From assembly GCA_025054875.1 (NCBI GenBank), contig JANWYS010000010.1, positions 1 through 45,036 on the forward strand: a DNA stretch of 45,036 bases, in the 5' to 3' direction. The notes under the pieces are model-generated. The model did not search any database. It was not told the origin of the DNA and saw nothing but the letters and a program-made list of their open reading frames with translations. This document shows positions 25,530-35,446 of this stretch, in pieces. The stretch is from Cytophagaceae bacterium. Its GTDB lineage: Bacteria > Bacteroidota > Bacteroidia > Cytophagales > Cytophagaceae. A program made the position numbers and the translations under genes. Position 1 is the first letter of the stretch, and each line of letters starts with the position of its first letter.

Positions 25530-26792
25530 ATGTCCTTTTTGAAAATTAGAAGTTGTTTTTCCCTATTAATATTTGTTCCAACGTTCATTTTATTTAGTGT
25601 TACAGTAGCGTCAGCACAAGGCGATAAGGCTTCTGCTGCATCAGGCAATCAAGAGATGATACAAAGAGGAGAGGAGTTGTTTAAGGGCAACTGTACTCAA
25701 TGCCATGCAGTTCATGAAAAAGTAGTAGGGCCTGCACTTACGGGTATAACCAAAAGAGTGCCGATGGCTAAAATTATCAAATTTGTTCATAACCCCGCTC
25801 AACTCATATCAGTGGAAAAGGACAAATACTTTGTTGATTTGTATAATGAGTATAAGATTGAAATGACAGCCTTCCCCGGGCTTTCAGATAATGATATAAA
25901 ATCAATAGTAGCCTATATTGAAAGTGTGCCACCACCTGCCCCCAAAAGTAAAGCAGACACCGGGGGAGATTCCGGTGAAGTAGCATCATCTGAGCCTAAA
26001 AAAGATTACTCTGAACTTATCCTCGTACTTACAGTTATCACATTGATTTTAGTGGCCATCACATTACTGGTATTTATTACCGTGATTCGCAAGTATCTTA
26101 AAGATCGTGAGGACACGCTTGCGGAAGAAGACAAAGAATTAGTAAACCAAAAATTTGACATCAATGCAGTAATACGTAGCAAAGGTTTTATAATTACTGT
26201 ATCGGTCATATTTAGTATGGTGGCTATAAGGGCTTGTTGGGTAGGATTGATGTCAATTGGTATAGAGCAAAATTATGCTCCCAAGCAACCTATACCTTTC
26301 TCGCACAAGTTGCATGCAGGAGATTTAAAAATAGATTGCGGTTATTGCCATACAGGCGTGTACAAAGGAAAGCAGGCTAATATACCTGGAGTAAATATAT
26401 GTATGAACTGTCATAGTGTAGTCAAAGAAGGTCCTGTGTATGGCAAAGCAGCCATAGCAAGCCTGATAGACCATTATGAGAAGAACAAACCTATACAGTG
26501 GGTTAGAGTTCATAATTTGCCGGATTTAGCCTACTTCAACCATGCTCAGCACACTGTTGTGGGAGGTATAGAGTGTAAAACATGTCACGGGCAGATAGAT
26601 ACCATGCAGGTTGTACGTCAGCACGCAAATTTAACGATGGGATGGTGTATAAATTGCCATAGAGAAACAGTAGTAAATGCTAAAGGAAATGCATACTACG
26701 ACAGGCTGTTGCAATTCCATGAGAGTAAGAAAAAAGGAGATATGAAAGTTGAAGACATTGGAGGGTTAGAGTGCTCTAAATGTCACTATTAA
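25530..26792 (+). CDS. actA: Alternative complex III subunit ActA with fused mono-haem domain (six CxxCH)
   Basis: The 420-residue protein has a signal sequence (to about residue 29). A mono-haem cytochrome c domain follows (CTQCH at 55-59, distal segment with EMTAFPGLSDNDIKSIVAYI). A membrane helix (about 163-185), a charged link and a second helix (about 216-236) come next, and then a penta-haem module with CGYCH, CMNCH, CKTCH, CINCH and CSKCH. ActA wires electrons along its haems in the quinol-oxidising alternative complex III, on the periplasmic side. The well-known ActA has five haems in one module; the sixth, N-terminal haem domain is an addition. The gene heads the operon, 40 bases before actB. 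Confidence 0.9.
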   Translation: MSFLKIRSCFSLLIFVPTFILFSVTVASAQGDKASAASGNQEMIQRGEELFKGNCTQCHAVHEKVVGPALTGITKRVPMAKIIKFVHNPAQLISVEKDKYFVDLYNEYKIEMTAFPGLSDNDIKSIVAYIESVPPPAPKSKADTGGDSGEVASSEPKKDYSELILVLTVITLILVAITLLVFITVIRKYLKDREDTLAEEDKELVNQKFDINAVIRSKGFIITVSVIFSMVAIRACWVGLMSIGIEQNYAPKQPIPFSHKLHAGDLKIDCGYCHTGVYKGKQANIPGVNICMNCHSVVKEGPVYGKAAIASLIDHYEKNKPIQWVRVHNLPDLAYFNHAQHTVVGGIECKTCHGQIDTMQVVRQHANLTMGWCINCHRETVVNAKGNAYYDRLLQFHESKKKGDMKVEDIGGLECSKCHY

Positions 26793-26831
26793 TTGTGTAA
26801 AAATTTAACGCATTAGTTTTATTTAATTTTT

Positions 26832-29800
26832 ATGAGCAAAGAGAACACAAAAATCTACTGGAAAGGCATAGAAGAGTTGTCCGGTGATCCGGATTTTTTG
26901 AAAAATGCTTCCAATGAATTTCCGGAATACGTTCCTCTTAAAGAACAACAGGGTGACTATATCTCAGAGGGTACAAGCCGAAGAGATTTCCTCAAGATGC
27001 TTGGCTTTGGTTTAGGAGCTGTAACGTTAGCTGCCTGTGAAGCCCCTGTTAAAAAAGCAATACCCTATCTGAACAAACCAGAAGAAATTGAACCCGGTAT
27101 TGCCAATTATTACGCATCTACTTACGTAGATGGAGGAGATTTTTGTAGTGTGCTCGTAAAAACCAGAGAAGGCCGTCCGATAAAGATTGAAGGTAATTCG
27201 TTGTGCCCGATTTCAAAAGGAGGAACTACAGCCAGAGTACAAGCCTCTGTTCTTTCCCTTTACGACAGCACAAGGCTTCAATCGTTTTACAAGGGCAAAG
27301 ATAAACCTTTGCAGCCTTCTGAGTATGATGCTTTCGATACAGAAATAATAAATGCTTTATCATTAGCATCAAACATTAGAATAGTATCGCAAACTATACT
27401 AAGCCCTACCACCAGGGCTGTCATCCAAAAATTCAAAGAAAAATACACTTCAACAGAGCATGTTGTATATGATGCCAGCTCAGCCTATGGCATACTTCAA
27501 GCCAATAAGCTGATGTTTGGCAAATATGTAATTCCTTCTTATGATTTCAGCAAGGCCGATGTGATAGTAAGTTTCGGCGCAGACTTCCTGGGTACGTGGA
27601 TATCTCCTGTGGAATATGCAAGGCAATATGTGTCTACCAGACGCTTGGGGAAATCCAAGAAAACTATGAGCAAACACTATCAGTTTGAAACCAACTTGTC
27701 ACTTACTGGTAGTAATGCTGATATCAGGGTACCTATAAAGCCGTCGGAAGAAGCTTTGTACGTGGCTACCTTGTATAATGCAATAGCAGCCAATAAGCTA
27801 AATATAGAGGAAAAGAAAAATGATGTGCTGAAGAAAGTAGCCGACTTACTGAATGCAAACAAAGGAAGAAGTATAGTGGTATGCGGCTCAAACGATGTGA
27901 ATGTGCAGTTGATGATCAACGAAATCAACAGAGCATTAGGAAACTATGGCACTACAATTGACTTAAATCAGCCCTCATATCAACGCCAGGGCGATGATGA
28001 AAGGATGAACAAATTCATTGACGAGGTAAAGTCAAAAGCAGTAGATGCTGTAATTTTTTATGGAGCAAATCCGGTGTACGACCATCCGAGAGGAGCAGAG
28101 TTGGCAGAAGCTTTGAAAAGTGTTAAGGTAAAAATTTCTTTCAACGAGAGAATGGATGAGACCACTTCTCTTTGCGACTATGTTGCTCCTGACCATCATT
28201 ATTTAGAGTCATGGGGAGATGCAATGCCTAAAAAAGGTATATACACCCTCATGCAACCCACCATTAATCCTGTTTATAAAAGCCGTTCGGCGCAAGAGTC
28301 ATTATTAAAATGGGCAGGAATAAATACAGACTATTATTCCTTCTTGTCAAACTACTGGAAATCCAGCATTCTTAACGGAGCATCGTGGGAAAAATCCTTG
28401 CATGATGGTGTATTTGTCAAAACTTCAGAACCAACTAATGAAAATAACGCTGATAAGAAAGACAAAAATAACCAAAACAATAACGACGCTTCTGATTCCA
28501 CAAAAACAATCGAGTCAGTTGATTGGTCAAAGGTAGAAGAAGCAATAAAAGTATATAAAACATCTGAATGGGAGCTGAAGCTCTATGAAAAAGTTGGTAT
28601 AGGTTGGGGTTCGCAGGCTGCTAACCCTTGGCTTCAAGAATTACCCGACCCCATATCAAAAGCCACCTGGGATAACTATATAGCCGTCAACATGGTGGAT
28701 GCCCAAAACAGAGGATGGAAGCAAGGTGATGTAAAAAAACTAACAGCCAACGGAGCATCGGTCACTCTGCCCATACTTATTCAACCGGGTCAAACCAGAG
28801 GCACTGTCTCAGTAGCAATAGGATATGGACGTGTGATAGATGGCAAGAGAAAAGTTATTGGTGAAAATGCCTTCAAATTAGCCGATACAAAGGGAGGATA
28901 CGTATCTTTCAATGTTACAGATGTTAAAATAGAGGATACTGGTGACTTCAGGCAACTGGCGCAAACTCAGACACATCACACCATCATGTCGCGTCCTATT
29001 ATACAGGATGCAACCTTTGAAGATTATCTGAAAAATCCCTCTGCAGGCCGTTTTATACCCATGATTACTACTCCCGATGGAAAGAAAAAACCTAAAGAAG
29101 TGTCATTATGGGAAAAAGAGCACGACAAGCCTAATCATCTATGGCAGATGTCTATTGACTTAAATGCCTGCATAGGTTGCGGAGCCTGTGTAATATCTTG
29201 CCAGGCAGAAAATAATGTGCCTGTGGTTGGGCGTGATGAAGTGTTGCGCAGAAGAGAGATGCACTGGATACGTATAGACAGATATTACAGTTCAGATGCA
29301 GATTCGAAATCAAAAGACCCCCAAGAAAAATACTTCAATACCAATTACAATGAAATGGAGATACCTGCCGAATATCCGCAGGTAACCTTCATGCCTATGA
29401 TGTGTCAGCATTGTAATCATGCACCTTGTGAGACAGTGTGCCCTGTGGCAGCAACCACGCACAGTTCTGAAGGGTTGAACCAAATGGCTTACAACCGCTG
29501 CTTCGGCACGCGCTATTGTGCAAACAACTGCCCATACAAAGTGCGTCGTTTCAATTGGTTTAAATATTTCGACAATAGGGAGCGCTTCCCTGAAAATATA
29601 GCGATGAACACTGACATGGGTAGGATGGTACTCAATCCTGACGTAACAGTACGCTCTCGAGGTGTGATGGAAAAATGCTCTATGTGCGTGCAACGTATTC
29701 AAGAAGGAAAGCTAAAAGCTAAAAAAGAAAAACGCCCCGTGAAAGACGGAGAAATAAAAACGGCATGTATGTCGGCATGTCCAACACAATGTATAATTTT

Positions 29801-29936
29801 CGGAGATATAAACGACAAGGAAAGTGCTGTATACCAAGAAAAGCGAGTAGAAAATGCAGAACGTGTGTATGCAGTGCTTGAAGAATTGAATGTTCAACCC
29901 AATGTAGAATACTTAACTAAAATCAGAAACATATAA
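26832..29936 (+). CDS. actB: Alternative complex III subunit ActB (molybdopterin-like plus iron-sulfur)
   Basis: The 1034-residue protein has a 47-residue lead before a twin-arginine motif ([10 protein letters not shown], Arg50-Arg51) whose hydrophobic part ends in a lipobox-like TLAAC (Cys69). Residues about 80-750 are the molybdopterin-oxidoreductase-like domain that in ACIII carries no cofactor. Residues about 775-1010 form a ferredoxin-like domain of the NrfC/PsrB type, with [37 protein letters not shown] and CSMC...CMSACPTQC clusters (room for one 3Fe-4S and three 4Fe-4S). A low-complexity stretch rich in Asn, Asp and Lys at about 536-566 splits the domain. It is 40 bases after actA and 25 before actC. 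Confidence 0.93.
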   Translation: MSKENTKIYWKGIEELSGDPDFLKNASNEFPEYVPLKEQQGDYISEGTSRRDFLKMLGFGLGAVTLAACEAPVKKAIPYLNKPEEIEPGIANYYASTYVDGGDFCSVLVKTREGRPIKIEGNSLCPISKGGTTARVQASVLSLYDSTRLQSFYKGKDKPLQPSEYDAFDTEIINALSLASNIRIVSQTILSPTTRAVIQKFKEKYTSTEHVVYDASSAYGILQANKLMFGKYVIPSYDFSKADVIVSFGADFLGTWISPVEYARQYVSTRRLGKSKKTMSKHYQFETNLSLTGSNADIRVPIKPSEEALYVATLYNAIAANKLNIEEKKNDVLKKVADLLNANKGRSIVVCGSNDVNVQLMINEINRALGNYGTTIDLNQPSYQRQGDDERMNKFIDEVKSKAVDAVIFYGANPVYDHPRGAELAEALKSVKVKISFNERMDETTSLCDYVAPDHHYLESWGDAMPKKGIYTLMQPTINPVYKSRSAQESLLKWAGINTDYYSFLSNYWKSSILNGASWEKSLHDGVFVKTSEPTNENNADKKDKNNQNNNDASDSTKTIESVDWSKVEEAIKVYKTSEWELKLYEKVGIGWGSQAANPWLQELPDPISKATWDNYIAVNMVDAQNRGWKQGDVKKLTANGASVTLPILIQPGQTRGTVSVAIGYGRVIDGKRKVIGENAFKLADTKGGYVSFNVTDVKIEDTGDFRQLAQTQTHHTIMSRPIIQDATFEDYLKNPSAGRFIPMITTPDGKKKPKEVSLWEKEHDKPNHLWQMSIDLNACIGCGACVISCQAENNVPVVGRDEVLRRREMHWIRIDRYYSSDADSKSKDPQEKYFNTNYNEMEIPAEYPQVTFMPMMCQHCNHAPCETVCPVAATTHSSEGLNQMAYNRCFGTRYCANNCPYKVRRFNWFKYFDNRERFPENIAMNTDMGRMVLNPDVTVRSRGVMEKCSMCVQRIQEGKLKAKKEKRPVKDGEIKTACMSACPTQCIIFGDINDKESAVYQEKRVENAERVYAVLEELNVQPNVEYLTKIRNI

Positions 29937-29961
29937 CCTTTAAATTTATTTTTTAAGATAT

Positions 29962-31326
29962 ATGCAAGTAACATCACCCGTAAGACCACCACTAGTAACC
30001 GGAGGAAAAAAGGCCGCCGATGTAACCAATGATATTTGCAAACAAGTAGAGGGTAAACCTACTAAAGTTTGGTTGGTGGCAATGGGAATATCTTTAATAA
30101 CCCTGGCCTTTGGGGCTTATTGCTTAGGTACTTTGTGGTGGGAAGGATTAGGACTATGGGGATTAAATAAAACCATAGGTTGGTCATGGGATATTACCAA
30201 CTTCGTATGGTGGGTAGGTATAGGTCACGCTGGTACGCTCATCTCTGCGATACTTCTTTTGTTCCGTCAGAAATGGAGAACTTCTATAAACCGTGCAGCA
30301 GAAGCCATGACCATATTTGCCGTGTTGTGTGCTGCCACATTTATATTAGCACACATGGGACGTCCATGGCTGGCTCATTGGGCACTTCCTCTACCCAATA
30401 CTTACGGTTCTCTTTGGGTAAACTTTAACTCAGCTTTGGTATGGGACGTGTTTGCTATAAGTACTTACCTCACCGTTTCCATAGTGTTTTGGTATGTAGG
30501 GCTTATTCCGGATTTTGCTACCATTCGTGAACGTGCCACCGGAGTACGCAGAGTCATTTATGGCATGCTTAGCTTCGGATGGACCGGGAAAGCGAAAGAC
30601 TGGTCTCGATTTGAAGCAGTGAGCTTGGTATTAGCCGGACTATCAACCCCGCTGGTACTTTCTGTACACACAATAGTGTCAATGGACTTTGCCACATCCA
30701 TCATACCCGGATGGCACACCACTATATTCCCTCCCTACTTCGTGGCAGGTGCCATATTCTCCGGATTTGCAATGGTGCAAACGCTAATGTTAATAACACG
30801 TGTGGTTTACAAACTTGAAGATTATATAACCCTGGAACATATAGAGTCAATGAATAAAATCATACTTCTCACGGGGTCAATTGTGGGAATAGCATACATC
30901 ACGGAGTTTTTCATAGCAGCCTATTCGGGGGCACCCTATGAAAAGTTTACTTTCATTAACAGAGCGTTTGGGCCTTATTGGTGGGCTTACGCTGCTATGA
31001 TGTCTTGCAATGTGATTTCTCCTCAATTCTTTTGGTTTAAAAAATTGAGAAGAAACCTTGTTCTCTCATTCATATTGTCCATAGTTGTGAACATAGGAAT
31101 GTGGTTTGAAAGATTCGTAATCATTTGTACATCCTTGAACAGAGATTTCCTCCCATCAAGCTGGGCAATGTTTTATCCTACTTTCTACGATATAGGCGTG
31201 TATATGTTCACGTTCGGATTTTTCTTTACATGTTTTCTGCTGTTTGCTAAATATTTTCCCGTAATAAACATGGCAGAAGTAAAAACCATTATAAAATCTT
31301 CATCTGGAAATAAAGAAAGTCATTAA
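29962..31326 (+). CDS. actC: Alternative complex III subunit ActC (NrfD-like quinol-binding)
   Basis: The 454-residue protein has about ten membrane helices of the NrfD/PsrC family and is the main quinol-binding membrane subunit of alternative complex III. Typical segments are [20 protein letters not shown], the [20 protein letters not shown] loop, [17 protein letters not shown], and [20 protein letters not shown] followed by [17 protein letters not shown]. The His and Asp residues in these stretches are candidates for the proton path. A short cytoplasmic tail follows the last helix. It lies 25 bases after actB and 6 before actD. Confidence 0.93.
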   Translation: MQVTSPVRPPLVTGGKKAADVTNDICKQVEGKPTKVWLVAMGISLITLAFGAYCLGTLWWEGLGLWGLNKTIGWSWDITNFVWWVGIGHAGTLISAILLLFRQKWRTSINRAAEAMTIFAVLCAATFILAHMGRPWLAHWALPLPNTYGSLWVNFNSALVWDVFAISTYLTVSIVFWYVGLIPDFATIRERATGVRRVIYGMLSFGWTGKAKDWSRFEAVSLVLAGLSTPLVLSVHTIVSMDFATSIIPGWHTTIFPPYFVAGAIFSGFAMVQTLMLITRVVYKLEDYITLEHIESMNKIILLTGSIVGIAYITEFFIAAYSGAPYEKFTFINRAFGPYWWAYAAMMSCNVISPQFFWFKKLRRNLVLSFILSIVVNIGMWFERFVIICTSLNRDFLPSSWAMFYPTFYDIGVYMFTFGFFFTCFLLFAKYFPVINMAEVKTIIKSSSGNKESH

Positions 31327-31332
31327 TAAAAA

Positions 31333-31866
31333 ATGGAAAAAGGAAAAAACTTTATACTGGGTGTATTTGATGACGAAGACATACTCTTGGAAGGTGTTCA
31401 CAAGGTAAGGAAAGCCGGAGTGAATATCCATGAGGTATATACACCGTTTCCCGTGCATGGGTTAGATACAGCATTGGGGTATAAATACTCAAACCTGCCC
31501 GTAGCGTCTTTTATTTATGGAATGATAGGAACTATTTCAGCTCTATCTACCATGATATGGATGCTTGGATTTGATTGGCCGATGGACATAGGTGGCAAAG
31601 GTCATATCCCTCTTCCGGACTTCATACCTATAACGTTCGAGTTTACCGTGCTCCTGGCAGCACATGGTATGGTGCTTACTTTCTTCATTGTAAGTAATCT
31701 TTGGCCTTGGAACTACAAACCCAAAATGTTTGACCCAAGAAGTACAGACGACAAGTTCGTAATGGCTATAGACTTAGCAAAAAATACCAATATCAAAATT
31801 GAAGAATTAGAAAAAATATTGAAAGACAGCGGTGCTGTTGAAGTGAACAAAAAAGACATGAATTAA
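31333..31866 (+). CDS. actD: Alternative complex III subunit ActD (DUF3341)
   Basis: The 177-residue protein has an N-terminal globular region on the cytoplasmic side (residues 1-55; ILGVFDDEDILLEGVHKVRK and VYTPFPVHGLDTALG), two membrane helices (about 58-78 and 95-118), and a C-terminal helix ending in an acidic/basic tail (KIEELEKILKDSGAVEV). This is the usual ActD architecture, and the YTPFPVHG motif is a hallmark of DUF3341. It lies between actC and actE with gaps of 6 and 4 bases. ActD has no cofactors and is thought to steady the membrane core of ACIII. Confidence 0.92.
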   Translation: MEKGKNFILGVFDDEDILLEGVHKVRKAGVNIHEVYTPFPVHGLDTALGYKYSNLPVASFIYGMIGTISALSTMIWMLGFDWPMDIGGKGHIPLPDFIPITFEFTVLLAAHGMVLTFFIVSNLWPWNYKPKMFDPRSTDDKFVMAIDLAKNTNIKIEELEKILKDSGAVEVNKKDMN

Positions 31867-31870
31867 TACT

Positions 31871-32473
31871 ATGAAGTGGATACTATACATATCGGCAACA
31901 TTGTTTATCGCCTCCATTTTTTCGGCATGTAATCATAATTTTGATCACATTCCTGTACATGAAAATACACGTTGGGAATTTTCGCCTCAGATGTATCACT
32001 CAGAGGCTTATGAGCCGGTGACTCAGGTGGTGGACAGAGAAAACTATCCGGAAAGTTACAATACAAGTCCCGGCAACAATGGCATGAACGTAAGAATGCC
32101 TGTACCCAATACCATAAAAAGAGGTTTTACTCCATACAATGTAGACAAAGATTCTTTGAATTGGGCAGCAGCAAATCTAAAAAGCCCTTTCACTGTAACT
32201 GAAGAACTTTTGGCTGAGGGCGAAGTTCTCTATAAGAGATATTGCTCGCATTGCCATGGCGACCAGGGTAAAGCCGATGGAAAAGTAGCAGAAAAATTCA
32301 AGGGTATTGCAGACCTCACTCAAGACCGCCTGAAAGCTGCTTCTGAAGGACATTTCTTTCACGTGATATCTAAAGGAAAAGGCAGAATGCTTTCGCATGC
32401 CTCTCAAATATCACAGGAAGAACGCTGGAAAATTGCTCATTACGTAAAAGAAAAATTACAAAAAACTGAATAA
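31871..32473 (+). CDS. actE: Alternative complex III subunit ActE, mono-haem cytochrome c lipoprotein
   Basis: The 200-residue protein has a lipobox signal (IFSAC, Cys20), so it is anchored by lipid to the membrane face. After a Tyr/Pro-rich linker (about 25-90, with MPVPNTIKRGFTPYNVDKDS) comes a cytochrome c domain with the haem site YCSHCHGDQGKADG and a candidate distal Met in GKGRMLSHASQI. ActE passes electrons from ActA towards the oxidase. Gap of 4 bases after actD and 17 before actF. Confidence 0.92.
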   Translation: MKWILYISATLFIASIFSACNHNFDHIPVHENTRWEFSPQMYHSEAYEPVTQVVDRENYPESYNTSPGNNGMNVRMPVPNTIKRGFTPYNVDKDSLNWAAANLKSPFTVTEELLAEGEVLYKRYCSHCHGDQGKADGKVAEKFKGIADLTQDRLKAASEGHFFHVISKGKGRMLSHASQISQEERWKIAHYVKEKLQKTE

Positions 32474-32490
32474 TAAAATTAATCTATCAC

Positions 32491-33930
32491 ATGGGTTCAT
32501 CTGTAGATAAAATATCGCTTGACGAAAAATACAGCTTTACTGCAAAAGCTAAACGTAACATTATTATTCTGATTTCCGTGGGTTTGATTTTATCCGTCAT
32601 TGGAGCATTGATGGTAAAATCCGGCATAGGTGTGGAACATCATGGCCATGCTACAGAAGTAAAATCTGAAAAAAATAATTCGGCAGAAGGAAATGTTGAG
32701 CAAAAGGTAGCCGAATCTGAGGAAAGCCAAAAACAATCAGAAGAAAAAATTGAAATGGCGAATGCCTCAAAAGCAGAGGGTAAAGAACAACATGCCGATC
32801 ATGGTCATGGCCACGGCCCCGCTGTATGGGTGAAAAGAATAATAAAAAACCTTTGGCACAACAACGTGTTTTTCTTAGGTATAGCTATAATAGGCGTGTT
32901 CTTTGTAGCCTTCAACTATGTAGCACAAGCAGGTTGGGGAACACTTATCAAGAGAATACCTGAAGCATTTGGCTACTACCTGCCGGTAGGAGCCATATTG
33001 ACCATTATTTTAATACTTATTGGCGGACATACACTTTTCCATTGGATGGATTCAAGCCTGTATGATAAAACTTCCCCTCACTATGATGAAATACTTGATT
33101 CCAAAACATGGTGGCTAAACATACCATTCTTTTGGGCCAGAACCATTGTATTTCTGGCAGCATGGATAGGCTTGTGGGCATTGCTTAGAAAATTTTCCGT
33201 ACAGGAAGATATAGAGGGCGGCGATAAATTCTTTCACAAATCCAACTACTGGTCAGCTACCTTTTTGGTGGTGTTCGGGTTAAGTTCATCCATGCTTGCA
33301 TGGGATTGGGTTATGTCTATGGATCCTCACTTCTTCAGCACTATGTTTGGCTGGTATGTATTTGCAAGTTGGTTTGTTTCAGGGCTGGCTACCATTACTT
33401 TAGTAATTATCTTGCTTAAAGAAGCCGGATATTTAAAAATGGTGAATGAAAACCATTTGCATGACATGGGTAAATTCATGTTCGCTTTCAGTATTTTTTG
33501 GACCTACATATGGTTTGAACAGTTCTTACTCATCTATTACTCCAATATTCCGGAGGAGGCATTCTGGTTCATAGAACGTATGAGAAACTGGACTTATAAA
33601 CCTCTGTGGTTTACCACGTTTTGGTTGAATTTCTTTTTCCCCTTCCTTGCATTGATGACCAGAGAGTCTAAAAGGCAGTCTATGATATTGAAAATCGTAG
33701 CTTGCGTGATCATATTCGGCCACTGGTTAGATTTTTATGTTATGATTACCCCACCGGTATTGCACAATGACGGTGGACTTGATTTTAACTGGTTTTTCCT
33801 TGAGTTAGGAATAGTGATGATATTTATTGGTATATTTGCTTATGCAATACTAACAGGATTATCCAAAGCCGGTTTAATACCGAAAAAACATCCGATGATT
33901 GAAGAAAGTATTTATCATCACGTATATTAA
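32491..33930 (+). CDS. actF: Alternative complex III subunit ActF (NrfD-like) with His/Glu-rich insert
   Basis: The 479-residue protein is the second NrfD-like membrane subunit. One helix (about 22-44) comes first, then a hydrophilic loop of some 65 residues rich in Glu, Lys and His, with HHGHATE at one end and ADHGHGHGP at the other. Nine helices follow, with typical segments GHTLFHWMDSSLYD, FFWARTIVFLAAW, SSSMLAWDWVMSMDPHFFS and FWTYIWFEQFLLIYYSNIPE. ActF is paired with ActC in the complex. The charged, histidine-rich loop is unusually long and could bind metal or be a spacer (inference). A 66-base gap separates it from coxB. Confidence 0.92.
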   Translation: MGSSVDKISLDEKYSFTAKAKRNIIILISVGLILSVIGALMVKSGIGVEHHGHATEVKSEKNNSAEGNVEQKVAESEESQKQSEEKIEMANASKAEGKEQHADHGHGHGPAVWVKRIIKNLWHNNVFFLGIAIIGVFFVAFNYVAQAGWGTLIKRIPEAFGYYLPVGAILTIILILIGGHTLFHWMDSSLYDKTSPHYDEILDSKTWWLNIPFFWARTIVFLAAWIGLWALLRKFSVQEDIEGGDKFFHKSNYWSATFLVVFGLSSSMLAWDWVMSMDPHFFSTMFGWYVFASWFVSGLATITLVIILLKEAGYLKMVNENHLHDMGKFMFAFSIFWTYIWFEQFLLIYYSNIPEEAFWFIERMRNWTYKPLWFTTFWLNFFFPFLALMTRESKRQSMILKIVACVIIFGHWLDFYVMITPPVLHNDGGLDFNWFFLELGIVMIFIGIFAYAILTGLSKAGLIPKKHPMIEESIYHHVY

Positions 33931-33996
33931 CCGGTATAAAATAATATTAAAGTGAAAAATAAAATTTAAAATGACAATAAATAAAATCTCGGTAAT

Positions 33997-35421
33997 ATGG
34001 TAACTTTATTAATCATAGCGTGTATTCTTTTATTGGTGCTCATATTGTTGCTGGCCTTCAGAGCTCATGTGTTGATAGGGATCATAAAAAATGCATATAC
34101 CGGGAAGGTTGGAGTTGCCAATAAAATCAATGCTATAGGTATCTTAATATTTTTCATAGTAGGATTAATAGCTTTTTACTTTTCATATCAAACGGCTAAA
34201 CCTTACTTTTTACCGGAGGCCGCATCTGTGCATGGATTGGCCACAGATAGGATGTTTTGGTTATCCATGACCATAATATTGATTGCATTCTTAGTGACTA
34301 ACGTATTGTTATATACATTCCCATATCTGTATCAATACAAGGAGGGCAAGCGTGCTTATTTTTATCCCGACAACGTTAAACTCGAAATGATGTGGACTCT
34401 TCTGCCCGCTATAGTCATGACCATATTGGTTTGGATGGGATTGAAAGAATGGAACATCATCATGGATTTCCCTCCGGAAGAAGAATGTGTTGTAATCGAA
34501 ATCATGGGTAAACAATTTGGTTGGCATGTTCGCTATGCGGGTAAGGATATGAAGATGGGAAAATATTCTTTTAATTCCATAAACAATGTTAACCACATGG
34601 GCATAGACCTTTCAGACCCTAACAGTATGGATGATTTCTGCCCTAATGAAATACATTTACCCAAAGGCAAGAAAATACTTCTTAAAATACGTTCGCGTGA
34701 TGTGATACATAGTGTATACCTCCCACACTTCAGGGTAAAAATGGATGCCGTTCCAGGTATGGCCACTAAGTTTTGGTTCATACCCACCAAGACTACTATG
34801 GAAATGCGTGATCAACTCGGAAAACCAGATTTTAACTATGAAATGGCTTGCACAGAGATTTGCGGAAAAAGCCACTTTGCTATGAGAATGGTAGTGGTGG
34901 TAGACGAGCCTGAAGAGTTTGAAAAATGGTATGCTGCACAAAAACCATTCGTGGAGGAAAATGCCTCCAGCTTGAACTTGCCTGTAAAATCAAAACCGGT
35001 TGAACAGAAAACAGATACAATGTCAGTAGCCGTTGAAATCAAAGATACAGTAAATTTAGACGTGCTATTGAATGCTAAAGAAGAAAAGTCAGTAGCCTTA
35101 CACATAAATTTTGCACCAAACGAATTTAGTCTATCTGAAGAAGCGAAAACTAAAGTGGACGAGATTTATACCTTCATGATAAAAAATAAAGATATAAAAC
35201 TCGAAATTGACGGACACACTGATAACACCGGTGACCCCAAGAAAAACAAAGAACTTTCCGAAAAACGTGCCAAAGCCATAGTAGATTATCTCGTTTCAAA
35301 AGGAGTGAAAAAAAACAGACTTAAAGCTAAAGGATATGGCTCTGAAAAACCACTCGTAGAGGGTGATTCAGAGCAGGCTAAAGCAATGAACAGAAGAGTG
35401 GAATTAAAAAAGATAAACTGA
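33997..35421 (+). CDS. coxB: Cytochrome c oxidase subunit II fused to an OmpA-like domain
   Basis: The 474-residue protein has N-terminal helices (about 1-22, 45-65, 85-108 and 130-150) and a cupredoxin domain with a complete CuA site: His238 in VIHSVYLPH, then Cys285, Glu287, Cys289, His293 and Met296 in CTEICGKSHFAM. After a linker (about 310-362) comes an OmpA-like peptidoglycan-binding domain (about 365-474) with EIDGHTDNTG and LSEKRAKAIVDYL. Its Asp409 and Arg424 have the 15-residue spacing of the two diaminopimelate-binding residues of OmpA. Subunit II is known with fused cytochrome c, but this fusion is unexpected. The domain would lie in the periplasm next to the cell wall. A 10-codon upstream frame (33971-34003) overlaps the start. 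Confidence 0.93.
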   Translation: MVTLLIIACILLLVLILLLAFRAHVLIGIIKNAYTGKVGVANKINAIGILIFFIVGLIAFYFSYQTAKPYFLPEAASVHGLATDRMFWLSMTIILIAFLVTNVLLYTFPYLYQYKEGKRAYFYPDNVKLEMMWTLLPAIVMTILVWMGLKEWNIIMDFPPEEECVVIEIMGKQFGWHVRYAGKDMKMGKYSFNSINNVNHMGIDLSDPNSMDDFCPNEIHLPKGKKILLKIRSRDVIHSVYLPHFRVKMDAVPGMATKFWFIPTKTTMEMRDQLGKPDFNYEMACTEICGKSHFAMRMVVVVDEPEEFEKWYAAQKPFVEENASSLNLPVKSKPVEQKTDTMSVAVEIKDTVNLDVLLNAKEEKSVALHINFAPNEFSLSEEAKTKVDEIYTFMIKNKDIKLEIDGHTDNTGDPKKNKELSEKRAKAIVDYLVSKGVKKNRLKAKGYGSEKPLVEGDSEQAKAMNRRVELKKIN

Positions 35422-35446
35422 CGTTTAATTTATCAAAATAGAGTAT

